Below, in pieces: positions 32,874-45,117 of a DNA stretch of 64,000 nt. Position 1 is the stretch's first letter; every line of letters begins with the position of its first letter. The notes beneath the pieces are model-generated. The model had not been told where the DNA came from and made no database searches. It was given only the letters and a program-made list of their open reading frames with translations. A program made the position numbers and the translations under genes. Source of the DNA: Alistipes communis. GTDB lineage: Bacteria > Bacteroidota > Bacteroidia > Bacteroidales > Rikenellaceae. The DNA lies in contig NZ_AP019735.1 of NCBI RefSeq assembly GCF_006542665.1, positions 2,108,001-2,172,000 on the forward strand. The letters run 5' to 3'.

Positions 32874-33821
32874 TTATTTGCTCAACTCGGCAACCGATTT
32901 CTGTGCGGCGGCCACGTTGTCGCCGGCGGTCACCTTTTTGAGGGCTTCGATCGCCTGCGGCTTCATCTCCTTGGCGTTGTATGCCGCACCGAGGATGAAA
33001 TAGACGTCGCTCTTCTCGGTCTCGTCGGGCTGCGCAGCGGCGGCGGCCTCGCCCAGCTCGATTACCTTGGCGTAATCCTTCTTCGTAAGGTAAGCCTGCA
33101 AACGTATCTTCTGCGCCAATGCGTTGGCAGGGTTCTGTTCCAGCATCTTGTCGGCCATGGCGATGATGCCGTCCTGATCGTTGGCGGTCTGCAATTCGGC
33201 CACACGGTTGTTGGTATAGAGCGTCAGCAGGCGATTCGCCTCGGCGGCATCGGCCTCGAACTTCGGGCCCTGCATCCCGGCGACCTTCTCCAGGATCTCC
33301 ATTCCCTTGTCGTAATCCTTCAACTCGCAGTAGCAGGTTCCCAGCCACAAGGCCATCTGCGTATTCTTCGGATCGGCGGCATAGCCCTTGGCGAAAATCT
33401 CGGCAGCAGCGGCGTAATCTTTGTTGTTGAACGCCGTACCTCCCTGAGCCTGATAAACTTTCGCCAGAATCGTATTGGCTTTTTTCAGCGCAGCCACATT
33501 GCCGTAGAGTTCGGCGACCTCGGCCGCTTTCGACAGATTGGCGATCGCCTCGTCGTAATTGCCCTGCGCGGCCGCACGGGTTCCCATCCCCTGATAGCAG
33601 GTCGGCAGATACTTCTTCGCCGTCTCGACGCAGTTCAGTTCGGTGGCATCTTCCGAAGCCATGCCTTCGTCGATCACCTTCTGGAACAGCTTGGCAGCTT
33701 CGGGATAGTTTTTCGACTGCAACATCTCGGCACCTTTGTTATACGATGCGACGACACCTTCCTGCGCCGATACGATGCACACCGCGAAGAGAGCGGCGAC
33801 GGATAAAAACAGCTTTTTCAT
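32874..33821 (-). CDS. Exported tetratricopeptide-repeat protein
   Basis: 315 residues from ATG 33821 (a TTG 12 bp upstream is less likely). The signal peptide is cleaved near VSAQEG, so the protein is periplasmic or outer-membrane associated. Repeated helix pairs such as ASYNKGAEMLQSKNYPEAAK and AFNNKDYAAAAEIFAKGYAA are tetratricopeptide repeats, which are protein-binding scaffolds. At least five repeats can be counted. It is a single-gene unit, and no partner is evident from the neighbours. Confidence 0.88.
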   Translation of the reverse strand: MKKLFLSVAALFAVCIVSAQEGVVASYNKGAEMLQSKNYPEAAKLFQKVIDEGMASEDATELNCVETAKKYLPTCYQGMGTRAAAQGNYDEAIANLSKAAEVAELYGNVAALKKANTILAKVYQAQGGTAFNNKDYAAAAEIFAKGYAADPKNTQMALWLGTCYCELKDYDKGMEILEKVAGMQGPKFEADAAEANRLLTLYTNNRVAELQTANDQDGIIAMADKMLEQNPANALAQKIRLQAYLTKKDYAKVIELGEAAAAAQPDETEKSDVYFILGAAYNAKEMKPQAIEALKKVTAGDNVAAAQKSVAELSK

Positions 33822-33981
33822 CTTCTTTTGCAATTCTAATTTTATAAAGTTTTAAGTAATTCGCAACGAATCCGGTCCCTGTCGCAACGGCCCGAAACTC
33901 ACCGTGTGCAGAGGGATGGGGCCGAATCGGAACGGTACACGGAAGACAAAATTATAATTTTTTTTCGTTCTCCGCAACCCC

Positions 33982-34449
33982 TCAGCGCAACTCTTTGAAA
34001 AATTCCTTCATCAGCGCTTCGCATTCGGCAGCCAATACGCCGCGCACGACGACCGTCTGCGGATGCAGCCGCAACCCCTCGACGGTCGTGTAGCCCCGCT
34101 TGGGATCGTCGGCGCCCCACACCACGCGCGCCGCCTGGCTCCATGCGATCGCGCCGGCGCACATCACGCACGGCTCGACGGTGACGTAGAGCGTGCAGTC
34201 GCGCAGGTACTTGCCGCCGAGCGTCGACGAGGCCGCCGTCAGCGCCTGCATCTCGGCATGGGCCGTGGCGTCCTGCAACGTTTCGACGAGATTGTGCCCC
34301 CGTCCCACGACGCGGTCGCCCGCCACGACGACGGCGCCGATCGGCACCTCCTCTCTTTTCAACGCCTGTCGTGCCTCGTTTATTGCCATGCGCATGAATT
34401 TTTCATCGCGCTGCTGCTGTGCTGCGCTGTCGTTGATCGATCCGTTCAT
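33982..34449 (-). CDS. tadA: tRNA adenosine(34) deaminase TadA
   Basis: 155 residues, the usual length. TadA converts A34 to inosine in tRNA(Arg). The zinc-dependent deaminase signature is complete: HAEMQAL (His ligand, catalytic Glu) and PCVMCAGAI (two Cys ligands). Start ATG 34449 is preceded by GAGAGGAC, a plausible ribosome-binding site. It stands alone between the TPR gene and the divergent aspS. Confidence 0.95.
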   Translation of the reverse strand: MNGSINDSAAQQQRDEKFMRMAINEARQALKREEVPIGAVVVAGDRVVGRGHNLVETLQDATAHAEMQALTAASSTLGGKYLRDCTLYVTVEPCVMCAGAIAWSQAARVVWGADDPKRGYTTVEGLRLHPQTVVVRGVLAAECEALMKEFFKELR

Positions 34450-34501
34450 AGTCCTCTCGTTCGCGGCAGGGCCGTGCGGCCGCGGCCCGATGCTGTAAAA
34501 T

Positions 34502-34688
34502 GGTAGCTATATACGACTTTACACCCTGCCGGATTCCGGGCCGCTGCACCCGGCCGACTGTCGGAGCGTTCGTGGCAGAGCCGCGTTTGCAGATTTTCCC
34601 CCCCCCGCCTTGGCGGGGACTTCGGACGAGGTCCGCTTCGGTAGTCGGGCTTTGGAGGAGCGGCGGTGTAAAATGGGATATGGTTACC
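34502..34688. repeat. 187-bp palindromic element with 24-bp imperfect terminal inverted repeats
   Basis: Left end 34502-34525 (GGTAGCTATATACGACTTTA then CACC) matches the complement of the right end 34665-34688 at about 19 of 24 positions. The inside holds a C9 tract (34598-34606) that runs into the hairpin CCCCGCC-TT-GGCGGGG. No reading frame inside. It resembles a miniature inverted-repeat element or a structured RNA; no target duplication was identified. Confidence 0.45.
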
Positions 34689-34730
34689 TATAAAATTTTG
34701 CCTGCACTGCCGTTTTTCGTATAAATTTCG

Positions 34731-34738
34731 TACTTTTG
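34731..34738 (+). promoter_or_regulatory. -7 box of aspS
   Basis: TACTTTTG, 56 bp before the aspS ATG. The short inverted repeat CTTGCA-AC-TGCAAG follows at 34742-34755, at the expected transcript start. Confidence 0.55.
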
Positions 34739-34794
34739 TATCTTGCAACTGCAAGTACAAAGATAGCCAAACCGAGCAATAAATACAAATTATT

Positions 34795-36549
<1,755 letters not shown>

Positions 36550-36577
36550 TACTCACTATAACATAAACTTTACTGTT

Positions 36578-36979
36578 ATGAAAGGGTATCTATTTTTAAT
36601 AATTGCAATTCTGTCAATGACTTTCTTTTCGTGTGAAAAAGAAACTGAAACTGAGACTGAAAAAACCGCAACTAACAATGATAATAACAATGATTATTTT
36701 TATGTAAAATATCAAATATCGGGGTCCACTTATTTTTATATTGATGGTGTAAGTTATAATACGGAAAATGGATCTCGTTCAGAAAGTTTCTCTGCTGCTC
36801 GCTCCTTTGAGGTAATTTGTGGGCCTGTTAATAAAAACTTTGTTGCACGTATAACATTAACACAGTATCGTGGTGCTCCAGCATCTAATGCTACCAAAAT
36901 ATCGGTTAGTAAAAACAATGGCCCGTTTGCAATTAAAGCATCGGGGCAATCTTCTGCAAGCTACACGATAAATTTTTAA
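36578..36979 (+). CDS. Small AT-rich lipoprotein
   Basis: 133 residues from ATG 36578. The signal peptide ends in lipobox FFSC. A short linker with a hexanucleotide-coded repeat (KETETETEK) is followed by an Asn-rich stretch, then a small beta domain. The gene is far more A/T-rich than its neighbours, with AT-rich codons throughout, so recent acquisition is likely. I do not recognise the family. Confidence 0.7.
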   Translation: MKGYLFLIIAILSMTFFSCEKETETETEKTATNNDNNNDYFYVKYQISGSTYFYIDGVSYNTENGSRSESFSAARSFEVICGPVNKNFVARITLTQYRGAPASNATKISVSKNNGPFAIKASGQSSASYTINF

Positions 36980-37018
36980 TCACAAACTATTAGTGCAGAA
37001 CTCAAAAACATAACGACT

Positions 37019-37294
37019 ATGATACGACTCAATGTATTTATCCGCACGACGGCGACCAACCGTGAAGAGACGGTCGCCACGGCCAAGGAACTGGTAGCGG
37101 CTTCGCTCAAAGACGCGGGCTGCGTCGCCTACGATCTGTTCGAGAGCGCCACGCGCCCCGACGTACTGATGATCTGCGAGACATGGAGCGACGCCAAGGC
37201 GCTCGCCGCCCATGAGACGACCTCGCATTTCACGACCCTCGTTCCGCGGCTCAACGAACTGGGCGAACTGAAACTCGAAAAGTTCGTCTTCTGA
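37019..37294 (+). CDS. ABM-domain protein, putative quinol monooxygenase
   Basis: 91 residues, the typical size of one ferredoxin-like ABM domain (YgiN/antibiotic biosynthesis monooxygenase superfamily). The core pattern RLNVFIRTTA...CVAYDLFES...LMICETWSD...HFTTL fits. Such dimers oxidise quinols or act on small aromatics, often with no cofactor. GC-rich codon use, unlike the AT-rich gene 39 bp upstream. It is followed by a terminator. Confidence 0.88.
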   Translation: MIRLNVFIRTTATNREETVATAKELVAASLKDAGCVAYDLFESATRPDVLMICETWSDAKALAAHETTSHFTTLVPRLNELGELKLEKFVF

Positions 37295-37334
37295 CCGCAC
37301 GGCATCCGAACAACCGGCCTGCGGCCAACCGCCA

Positions 37335-37366
37335 CGAAAAAGCCTCCGACAACGGAGGCTTTTTCG
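37335..37366 (+). terminator. Terminator of the ABM-domain gene
   Basis: 14-bp perfect stem CGAAAAAGCCTCCG with its complement, loop ACAA, 40 bp after the stop. Confidence 0.85.
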
Positions 37367-37372
37367 ATTTCG

Positions 37373-37403
37373 ACTATCTACGGCACTGAGTGCCGTAGAT
37401 AGT
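37373..37403. repeat. 31-bp perfect palindrome
   Basis: ACTATCTACGGCACT, a central G, then the exact complement AGTGCCGTAGATAGT. It lies 6 bp after the terminator and has no T tail. Confidence 0.7.
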
Positions 37404-37519
37404 TCGCCGTTGCCCATGCACTGGACAATAGTCTGTTTAAAAGTCCCTTTCATGCTCCTTGTTCTTGCAGACCTGCAATTTTGCACGGCGAAAATCGCGG
37501 ATCGAACGACACTACCGTC

Positions 37520-37860
37520 ACCCGCGCGTTTTCGCCGAGCCTGACCTTTTGCTACTTTCGGGGCAAGCCAAAAGTACGAAGAATATATGCACGATCGGAA
37601 ATCGGGGAAATTCCCGAAGCGGGAATTCGCTTGTAGCGTGTTCTACCGCCTTTTGGTGCCAAAAGGTGGCGCCAAAAGCATCCGACATGGTGAAAAATCG
37701 GGGAGCTGTCTCCGGTTTCGCCCAAAACGCTGCGCGGACAAGCTCGCGCCCGCGTTTCTTAACGGCGGAACCGTCGCCGTTCCTTTTTCCCGATTTTTCA
37801 CGATGCGGATTCGTCGTGCGCTTCGCGCAAAGTGATTTTCTATTTTGCGCAAGATGTCGG
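37520..37860 (+). repeat. Intergenic repeat family 2, copy A (long form)
   Basis: Shares two blocks with the copies at 44.3 and 44.8 kb: a hairpin block TACTTT...CCAAAAGTA near 37553-37578, and CCTTTTGGTGCCAAAAGG directly followed by TGGCGCCAAAAG (about 37650-37679). It ends in a GC-rich segment with TTCTTAACGGCGG and GTGCGCTTCGCGCAA. No coding potential. It fills the gap before rarA. Confidence 0.65.
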
Positions 37861-37881
37861 CCGCAAGTTTCGGGCATTCGC

Positions 37882-37912
37882 TTTGCCGTTCCGTGAAAAA
37901 AACGTACATTTG
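37882..37912 (+). promoter_or_regulatory. Promoter of rarA
   Basis: TTTG (37882-37885), 19-bp spacer, TACATTTG (37905-37912). This is the best-formed single promoter in the window and lies 19 bp before the rarA ATG. Confidence 0.75.
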
Positions 37913-37931
37913 ACTGCTCAACCGTTAGCTT

Positions 37932-39200
37932 ATGTCGATTCCTTTGGCCGAACGCCTCCGTCCCCGCACGCTCGACGACTACATCGGGCAGGAGCATCTG
38001 GTGGGCGGCAACGGCGTTTTCCGCAAGTTTCTGGAGACGGGCAACGTCCCGTCGTTCATCCTCTGGGGGCCTCCGGGGGTGGGGAAGACCACGCTGGCTA
38101 AGATCGTGGCCACGGAGCTCAAACGCCCCTTCTTCACGCTGTCGGCCGTTACGTCGGGGGTCAAGGATGTGCGCGAAGTGATCGAATCGGCCCGCAAGCA
38201 GCACTTCTTCAACACGCCGCCGCCGATCCTGTTCATCGACGAAATCCACCGTTTCAACAAGTCGCAGCAGGATTCGCTGCTGGGGGCCGTCGAGCAGGGT
38301 GTCGTGACGCTCGTGGGCGCCACGACCGAAAACCCTTCGTTCGAGGTGATTTCGCCGCTGTTGAGCCGCTGCCAGGTCTACATCCTGCGACCGATGGAGG
38401 ACGCCCAGCTGCAACGGCTGCTCGACCGTGCGATCGCCACCGACCCCGAACTGCGCGAGCGGGGGATCGACGTGCGCGAAACGGAGGCGCTGTTCCGCTT
38501 CTCGGGTGGCGATGCGCGCAAGCTGCTCAATATTCTGGACATTCTGCTGGCGGCCAACGAGGGCCGGCTGACGATCACCGACCGGCTGGTCACCGACTGC
38601 CTGCAACAGAACATCGCCCTCTACGACAAGAACGGCGAACAGCACTACGACGTCATCTCGGCCTTCATCAAATCGGTGCGGGGCAGCGATCCCAACGCCG
38701 CGATCTACTACCTGGCACGGATGCTCGCCGGCGGCGAGGAGCCCCGCTTCATCGCCCGCCGGCTGGTGATTCTCGCCTCGGAGGACATCGGACTGGCCAA
38801 TCCCAACGCCCTGCTGCTGGCCAACGCCTGCTTCGATACGGTGCACAAGATCGGTATGCCCGAGGCCCGCATTCCGCTGGCCGAAGCGACGATCTATCTG
38901 GCCACGTCGCCCAAGAGCAACTCGGCCTACATGGCTATCAACAAGGCGCTCTCCTTCGTCGAACACGACACGACGAACCGTCCCGTGCCGCTCCATCTGC
39001 GCAACGCACCGACCAAGTTGATGGATCAGGCGGGCTACGGCAAGGGATACAAGTACGCCCACGACTACGGCGGCTTCGCCGATCTGGAATTCATGCCCGA
39101 AACCCTCGTCGGCCGCCGTTTCTACGAACCGAACGCGCAGAACCCCGCCGAGGCGAAGATCGCCGAGCGCATCCGCCAACTGTGGAAAGGAAAATACTGA
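37932..39200 (+). CDS. rarA: Replication-associated recombination protein A (AAA+ ATPase)
   Basis: 422 residues. RarA/MgsA acts at stalled replication forks. Walker A GPPGVGKT lies at 46-53, Walker B ILFIDEIHRF near 100, then the sensor region GATTENPSFEV and the C-terminal tetramerisation part (SDPNAAIYYLARML, EDIGLANP). The N-terminal start MSIPLAERLRPRTLDDYIGQ is canonical. Followed by a small membrane-protein gene 5 bp later. Confidence 0.96.
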   Translation: MSIPLAERLRPRTLDDYIGQEHLVGGNGVFRKFLETGNVPSFILWGPPGVGKTTLAKIVATELKRPFFTLSAVTSGVKDVREVIESARKQHFFNTPPPILFIDEIHRFNKSQQDSLLGAVEQGVVTLVGATTENPSFEVISPLLSRCQVYILRPMEDAQLQRLLDRAIATDPELRERGIDVRETEALFRFSGGDARKLLNILDILLAANEGRLTITDRLVTDCLQQNIALYDKNGEQHYDVISAFIKSVRGSDPNAAIYYLARMLAGGEEPRFIARRLVILASEDIGLANPNALLLANACFDTVHKIGMPEARIPLAEATIYLATSPKSNSAYMAINKALSFVEHDTTNRPVPLHLRNAPTKLMDQAGYGKGYKYAHDYGGFADLEFMPETLVGRRFYEPNAQNPAEAKIAERIRQLWKGKY

Positions 39201-39205
39201 ATCCC

Positions 39206-39619
39206 ATGTTGAAAACAGCTGCCGTTCTGAATTTCCTGCTGGCCGCCGGACACGTGCTCTGCCTCTTCCGCCTCGACGCCGCATTCCGGCTCTACCGGAT
39301 CGAACCGTTCATGGACCGGCTGGCAGCCTTGTGGCCGCCGATCCCCTATCTGATCACCCTCGGCGTCGCCTGCGGACTGACCGTATGCGGTCTTTACGCC
39401 CTTTCGGCCGCCGGCGCGATCCGCCCGCTGCCGCTGCTGCGCCCCGCCGTCTACGCGATCGGCGCCGTGTTCGCCCTGCGGGGCCTCGCCGGATTCGCCG
39501 CCATGAGTCTCGCCTGCGACTTCCGGTCGGCCGACCTCGCGGCAGCAGTCGTCGCGGGCGCGATCGGGGCGCTCTGCCTCGCAGGCGGACGCCGGGCATT
39601 CCAAACTTCCCGCACATGA
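39206..39619 (+). CDS. Small four-helix membrane protein, unknown
   Basis: 137 residues from ATG 39206 with four predicted membrane segments (about 5-20, 43-65, 78-97, 108-125). No conserved enzyme motif is visible and I do not recognise the family. It starts 5 bp after rarA and overlaps the phosphoesterase start by ATGA, so all three are probably one transcript. Confidence 0.7.
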   Translation: MLKTAAVLNFLLAAGHVLCLFRLDAAFRLYRIEPFMDRLAALWPPIPYLITLGVACGLTVCGLYALSAAGAIRPLPLLRPAVYAIGAVFALRGLAGFAAMSLACDFRSADLAAAVVAGAIGALCLAGGRRAFQTSRT

Positions 39620-40125
39620 AACACATCGGACTCATCTCGGACACGCACGGCACCTTCGACGACACGCTGCGCGGCTTTCTCACGGACGTCGACGAGATCT
39701 GGCACGCCGGCGACATCGGCTCGCTGGAACTGGCCGACCGCATCGCCGCCTTCAAACCTCTGCGGGCCGTCTGCGGCAATACCGACGGAGGCACGATGCG
39801 GCGCGTCTGGCCGCTGGTCGACTTCTTCCGGTGCGAAGAGGCGACGGTGCTCATGACCCACATCGGAGGCTATCCGCGCCGCTACGACCCGCGCATCCTC
39901 CCGCGCATCCGGTCGGCACGCCCCACGCTCTTCGTGGCGGGACACTCCCACATCCTGCGGATCATCTACGATCCGGTCTACCGACTGCTCCACCTCAACC
40001 CCGGCGGAGCGGGAAATTACGGCATCCACAAAGTCCGCACGGCGCTGCGTTTCGTCGTCGACGGCGCCGAGGTGCGCGACATGGAGATCGGCGAGTGGCC
40101 CCGGAGCACGGGAGCGCATCCCTGA
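39616..40125 (+). CDS. YfcE/MJ0936-type metallophosphoesterase
   Basis: 169 residues. The five metal motifs of the calcineurin-like family are all present: SDTHG, HAGDIGS, GNTD, THIGGYP and GHSH. The short length, without extra domains, matches the YfcE/MJ0936 group, which hydrolyse phosphodiesters in vitro; the natural substrate is unsettled. No signal peptide. Start overlaps the stop of the membrane-protein gene. Confidence 0.92.
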   Translation: MKHIGLISDTHGTFDDTLRGFLTDVDEIWHAGDIGSLELADRIAAFKPLRAVCGNTDGGTMRRVWPLVDFFRCEEATVLMTHIGGYPRRYDPRILPRIRSARPTLFVAGHSHILRIIYDPVYRLLHLNPGGAGNYGIHKVRTALRFVVDGAEVRDMEIGEWPRSTGAHP

Positions 40126-40170
40126 ATTCCGGATTTCGGTCTGCGGATGCTCGCTTCGTCGCGAAAAAAT

Positions 40171-40194
40171 TCCCGCCGCACAATTGCGGCGGGA
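40171..40194 (-). terminator. Terminator of the FISUMP lipoprotein gene
   Basis: 10-bp stem TCCCGCCGCA/TGCGGCGGGA, loop CAAT. On the minus strand it is followed by ATTTTTTCG. Confidence 0.8.
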
Positions 40195-40240
40195 GTGTAA
40201 AAAGGATGGATGTGATCTGGTCGGTTCCGTGACCGGCGGA

Positions 40241-41371
40241 TCAGTTCGTTTTCTGGCAACGAACCGACGAGGCCGACGCTCTGTTGAAAGCGTATTTTGC
40301 CGTTGCATAAGTGCCGTACATCGTATAGAACATCGCGGCATTCGAACCTTCCGCCGTACGCTGCCAGCATCCCATCGTTCCGTAAGCGCCTACATAGCCC
40401 AGTTTACCGGCGTCCTTGTCTCCCCAGCGATGGCCGCAAAGCGGGAACCAAGTCTTCGCACCGGAGTCCGTCGTATAGTACTTGCCGTCGCTGTTCGGCC
40501 CGTCGTCCACGTTGTACGAGGAGATATTGCCCCATGCGGCCTGATCCGGCACCCGGTAACCGGCGGGACATGGATCGTAATTCGTCTTCTTCCCTGCATT
40601 GTCCCACAAGGCGTCCTCGCCGGTGAAGAGCCAGTCCTTGTTGCCGTTGGGCGAGTTGAAAAGGAAGGTCGTCGGGTGCGCCGTCGCATAAGCTACCGTG
40701 CCTACCTGCTCGTCGCACTGCACGGCGATCCATGCCAACGATGCATGAGCCGGATTGACGATCGTCGATTCCCGTGCCCGCAGGAAGACGCCGTCGCCCG
40801 AATCTTCGTTCTTTTCGCCGCCGTAAAAGGGATCTTTGCGTCCCCATTGATAGAGTAGGCCGAAGGAGGCCGCCCCGTCTGCTTCCAGGGCGCTGGTCGC
40901 TCCGAGATTGCGATCCATCAATTCTCCTCCCTCGTCGTAGGCGAACAGCTCCGGCTGATCGGTCATCCATAGATGCCAGCTCCAAATCACCTCGCCCTTC
41001 GCATCGAAAGCCGCCAACACGGTATTGCCTTCCGTACCATCCGACGTGAAATGCACGATACCGTCTTTGTAGGAGACCTCGGAAACCAACGGGTTTCCCG
41101 CTGCATTCTTTGTCGACCACAGCCAGTCGACGGAAACAATTCCTTCGACGTCCGAGCCGTCGACCTTGCGCGTCGCAAACCGATACTCGTCGGCCTCCGT
41201 GACGATGAAGCAGTTGGCATACGCCTCCGAAGCCGTCAAATCGATCGATTCATCGACGGGGGGGGGAACTACGGGCCCGTCGTTTTCGTTGTTTTCGTCG
41301 TCGCAAGCCGCCAATGCGACGGAAAGACACAATGCGAACGACCATGCCGCACGAACACACTTTGTTCTCAT
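40241..41371 (-). CDS. FISUMP-type surface lipoprotein with G/C9 tract
   Basis: 376 residues. The signal peptide ends in lipobox LAAC. A run of prolines coded by a nine-C tract (VVPPPVDES, about residues 34-42; tract at 41258-41266) is followed by a Bacteroidetes-type beta domain and a Fibrobacter major paralogous (FISUMP) domain, recognisable by LLYQWGRKDPF, DPCPAGYRVPDQAAW and the ending ASASSVRCQKTN. It is probably surface exposed, with the function unknown. In the present length the frame is intact; a one-base change would truncate it right after the anchor. Confidence 0.83.
   Translation of the reverse strand: MRTKCVRAAWSFALCLSVALAACDDENNENDGPVVPPPVDESIDLTASEAYANCFIVTEADEYRFATRKVDGSDVEGIVSVDWLWSTKNAAGNPLVSEVSYKDGIVHFTSDGTEGNTVLAAFDAKGEVIWSWHLWMTDQPELFAYDEGGELMDRNLGATSALEADGAASFGLLYQWGRKDPFYGGEKNEDSGDGVFLRARESTIVNPAHASLAWIAVQCDEQVGTVAYATAHPTTFLFNSPNGNKDWLFTGEDALWDNAGKKTNYDPCPAGYRVPDQAAWGNISSYNVDDGPNSDGKYYTTDSGAKTWFPLCGHRWGDKDAGKLGYVGAYGTMGCWQRTAEGSNAAMFYTMYGTYATAKYAFNRASASSVRCQKTN
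41258..41266. repeat. G9/C9 homopolymer near the 5' end of the FISUMP lipoprotein gene
   Basis: Nine G on plus, coding three prolines on the minus strand just after the lipid-anchored N-terminus. Confidence 0.75.
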
Positions 41372-41409
41372 AAACTCTTAATTCGATTTGAAAAGATGAT
41401 TAGATGCAC

Positions 41410-41417
41410 CAAATATA
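41410..41417 (-). promoter_or_regulatory. -7 box of the FISUMP lipoprotein gene
   Basis: Minus-strand TATATTTG, 38 bp before the ATG at 41371. Confidence 0.6.
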
Positions 41418-41751
41418 ACGATTTTTTCATTTCAGTTTCCTTTTCGGCTATTTTTTGATGGATTCTTCGCCCGCTTCGCCGTTGGCCGAGCGGTGCGAAA
41501 CGCCGTTGAAACGCTCCGGAAGGCATCGTGGAAGATCCCGTACACCTTCCGGCCCGCTGCCTCGACGAAACGGAATACTTTGGTGCAGCGTGTTGATATA
41601 CAGTTTTATAATAGAATGCGGCGCGTTTCGATTGCCGGTTATCTCCCAAATTGTCATATTATTTATTAATAAGTTTAATATTTCTATAAGAATACACAAT
41701 ATCGCCTCTCCGCAAAGCGTTTTGTCAGCGAATTATTAGACGACGAATTTT
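41418..41751. other. Intergenic, AT-rich before the Clp gene
   Basis: The first half is GC-rich without a gene; 41640-41745 is AT-rich and probably contains the clp promoter, but no clear TAnnTTTG box was found. No RNA recognised. Confidence 0.4.
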
Positions 41752-44199
<2,448 letters not shown>

Positions 44200-44220
44200 C
44201 TCCGTCGGCAGATGACGTGT

Positions 44221-44258
44221 ACGCCCCGAAATGCTTCCGTGTTTCGGGGCGTTTTTTT
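44221..44258 (+). terminator. Terminator of the Clp gene
   Basis: Stem ACGCCCCGAAA...TTTCGGGGCGT with a 10-nt loop and T7, 21 bp after the stop. Confidence 0.85.
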
Positions 44259-44269
44259 ACGTCGCCGCC

Positions 44270-44640
44270 CGCTGCTTTTCGCTGTGCTTGATCTTTTGGT
44301 GCTTTTGGATCAAGCCAAAAGCACGGAAGAAAGAATCTAAGAGAATTTTTTTTCGATCGATCCTTCGGGAAACAATCCTGCCCCTCCGATTGTGCGTCTC
44401 CTGCAAGGAGCGGATTTACCACCTTTTGTCACCAAAAGGTGGTGCCAAAAGTGTCCGCCAGGCGAAAAGCTGCGGGAAACTCACAGCGCCTCGCTAAAAC
44501 GGGCGCCTGTCGCGGGTTTGCAGGCAAACCGGCTCCGTTTTTTAACGCTCGTCGTTGCTCGTTTCTTTTTCCGCACTTTTCGCAAGGCGGAGACTGTTGT
44601 GCGCTCCGCGCAACGATGATTTTGATCTCTTTTTACTCAG
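44270..44640 (+). repeat. Intergenic repeat family 2, copy B (long form)
   Basis: The hairpin TGCTTTTGG-ATCAAG-CCAAAAGCA (44301-44324) is followed by ACGGAAGAAAGAA, CGATCGATCCTTCGGGAA, a second hairpin block around CACCTTTTGTCACCAAAAGG and GGTGCCAAAAG, then TTTTTTAACGCTCG and TGCGCTCCGCGCAA. The same order of blocks occurs in the copy before rarA. Confidence 0.7.
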
Positions 44641-44760
44641 TTTTAGCAGGCCTCCGGCCTGCGGGATCGCACTGCGAAAATAGCGGAAGCAGTGACGGCA
44701 CCGGCGCGAGCGCCCGGAGCGATCGTGCGAAAAGCGAAGTCTTTCGTGATCGCTCAGCGA
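44641..44760. other. Intergenic spacer between repeat copies
   Basis: GC-rich, with short inverted repeats (CAGGCCTCCGGCCTG near 44649) but no gene. Confidence 0.4.
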
Positions 44761-44774
44761 GCGCGGGTGTCGTC

Positions 44775-44880
44775 ACCCGCTACTTTTCGCCGTGCTTGAT
44801 CTTTTGGTGCTTTTGGATCAAGCCAAAAGCACGGAAGAAAGAAAATGTACAACAGAAGAAATCGATTCTTCGGGAAGAAT
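44775..44880 (+). repeat. Intergenic repeat family 2, copy C (5' part only)
   Basis: Nearly the same as the first 100 bp of copy B: CACCCGCTACTTTTCGC, GTGCTTGATCTTTTGGTGCT, the hairpin TGCTTTTGG/CCAAAAGCA, ACGGAAGAAAGAA and ATCGATTCTTCGGGAA. The second hairpin block is missing. Confidence 0.7.
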
Positions 44881-44970
44881 TCCGACGCGAAGATCGGCTG
44901 CGTCGTATCTGCGGGTCGGAGCCTGCGGAGGCTCGCCGCTGGGGGCGTGCTCCGCAGTGTTGCGGTGGTA

Positions 44971-45110
44971 GATAATACTCCGCCTCGGCAATCGCGAATA
45001 AAATTTGCTTTGTTCTCGGCTTAATCGTTCTTCGGCTGCGCCTTGGATACTTCGCCTCGGAAAAAATGCAAGCGAGCTTGCTTTTTTCTCTCGGCTTATT
45101 CGTATCTTTG
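44971..45110 (+). repeat. Promoter-bearing repeat array (family 1, locus C)
   Basis: One and a half to two units with GATACTTCGCCTCGG-type and CTCGGCTTATTCG blocks. The last box, TATCTTTG, is at 45103-45110; the earlier one, 76 bp upstream, has decayed to GTTCTTCG (45027-45034). The TTG at 45078-45080 lies 22 bp before the intact box. The ATG of the MATE gene follows 7 bp after the box. Confidence 0.75.
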
Positions 45111-45117
45111 CGGCCCT

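Noticed and set aside
32521..33003. 160-codon plus-strand open frame crossing the C9 tract at 32790
   Set aside because: It runs through the TPR terminator and into the antisense of the TPR gene. No product recognised.
34742..34755. T-box or riboswitch in the aspS leader
   Set aside because: Only a 6-bp inverted repeat is present in a leader of about 50 nt, too short for a T-box; at best an operator-like site.
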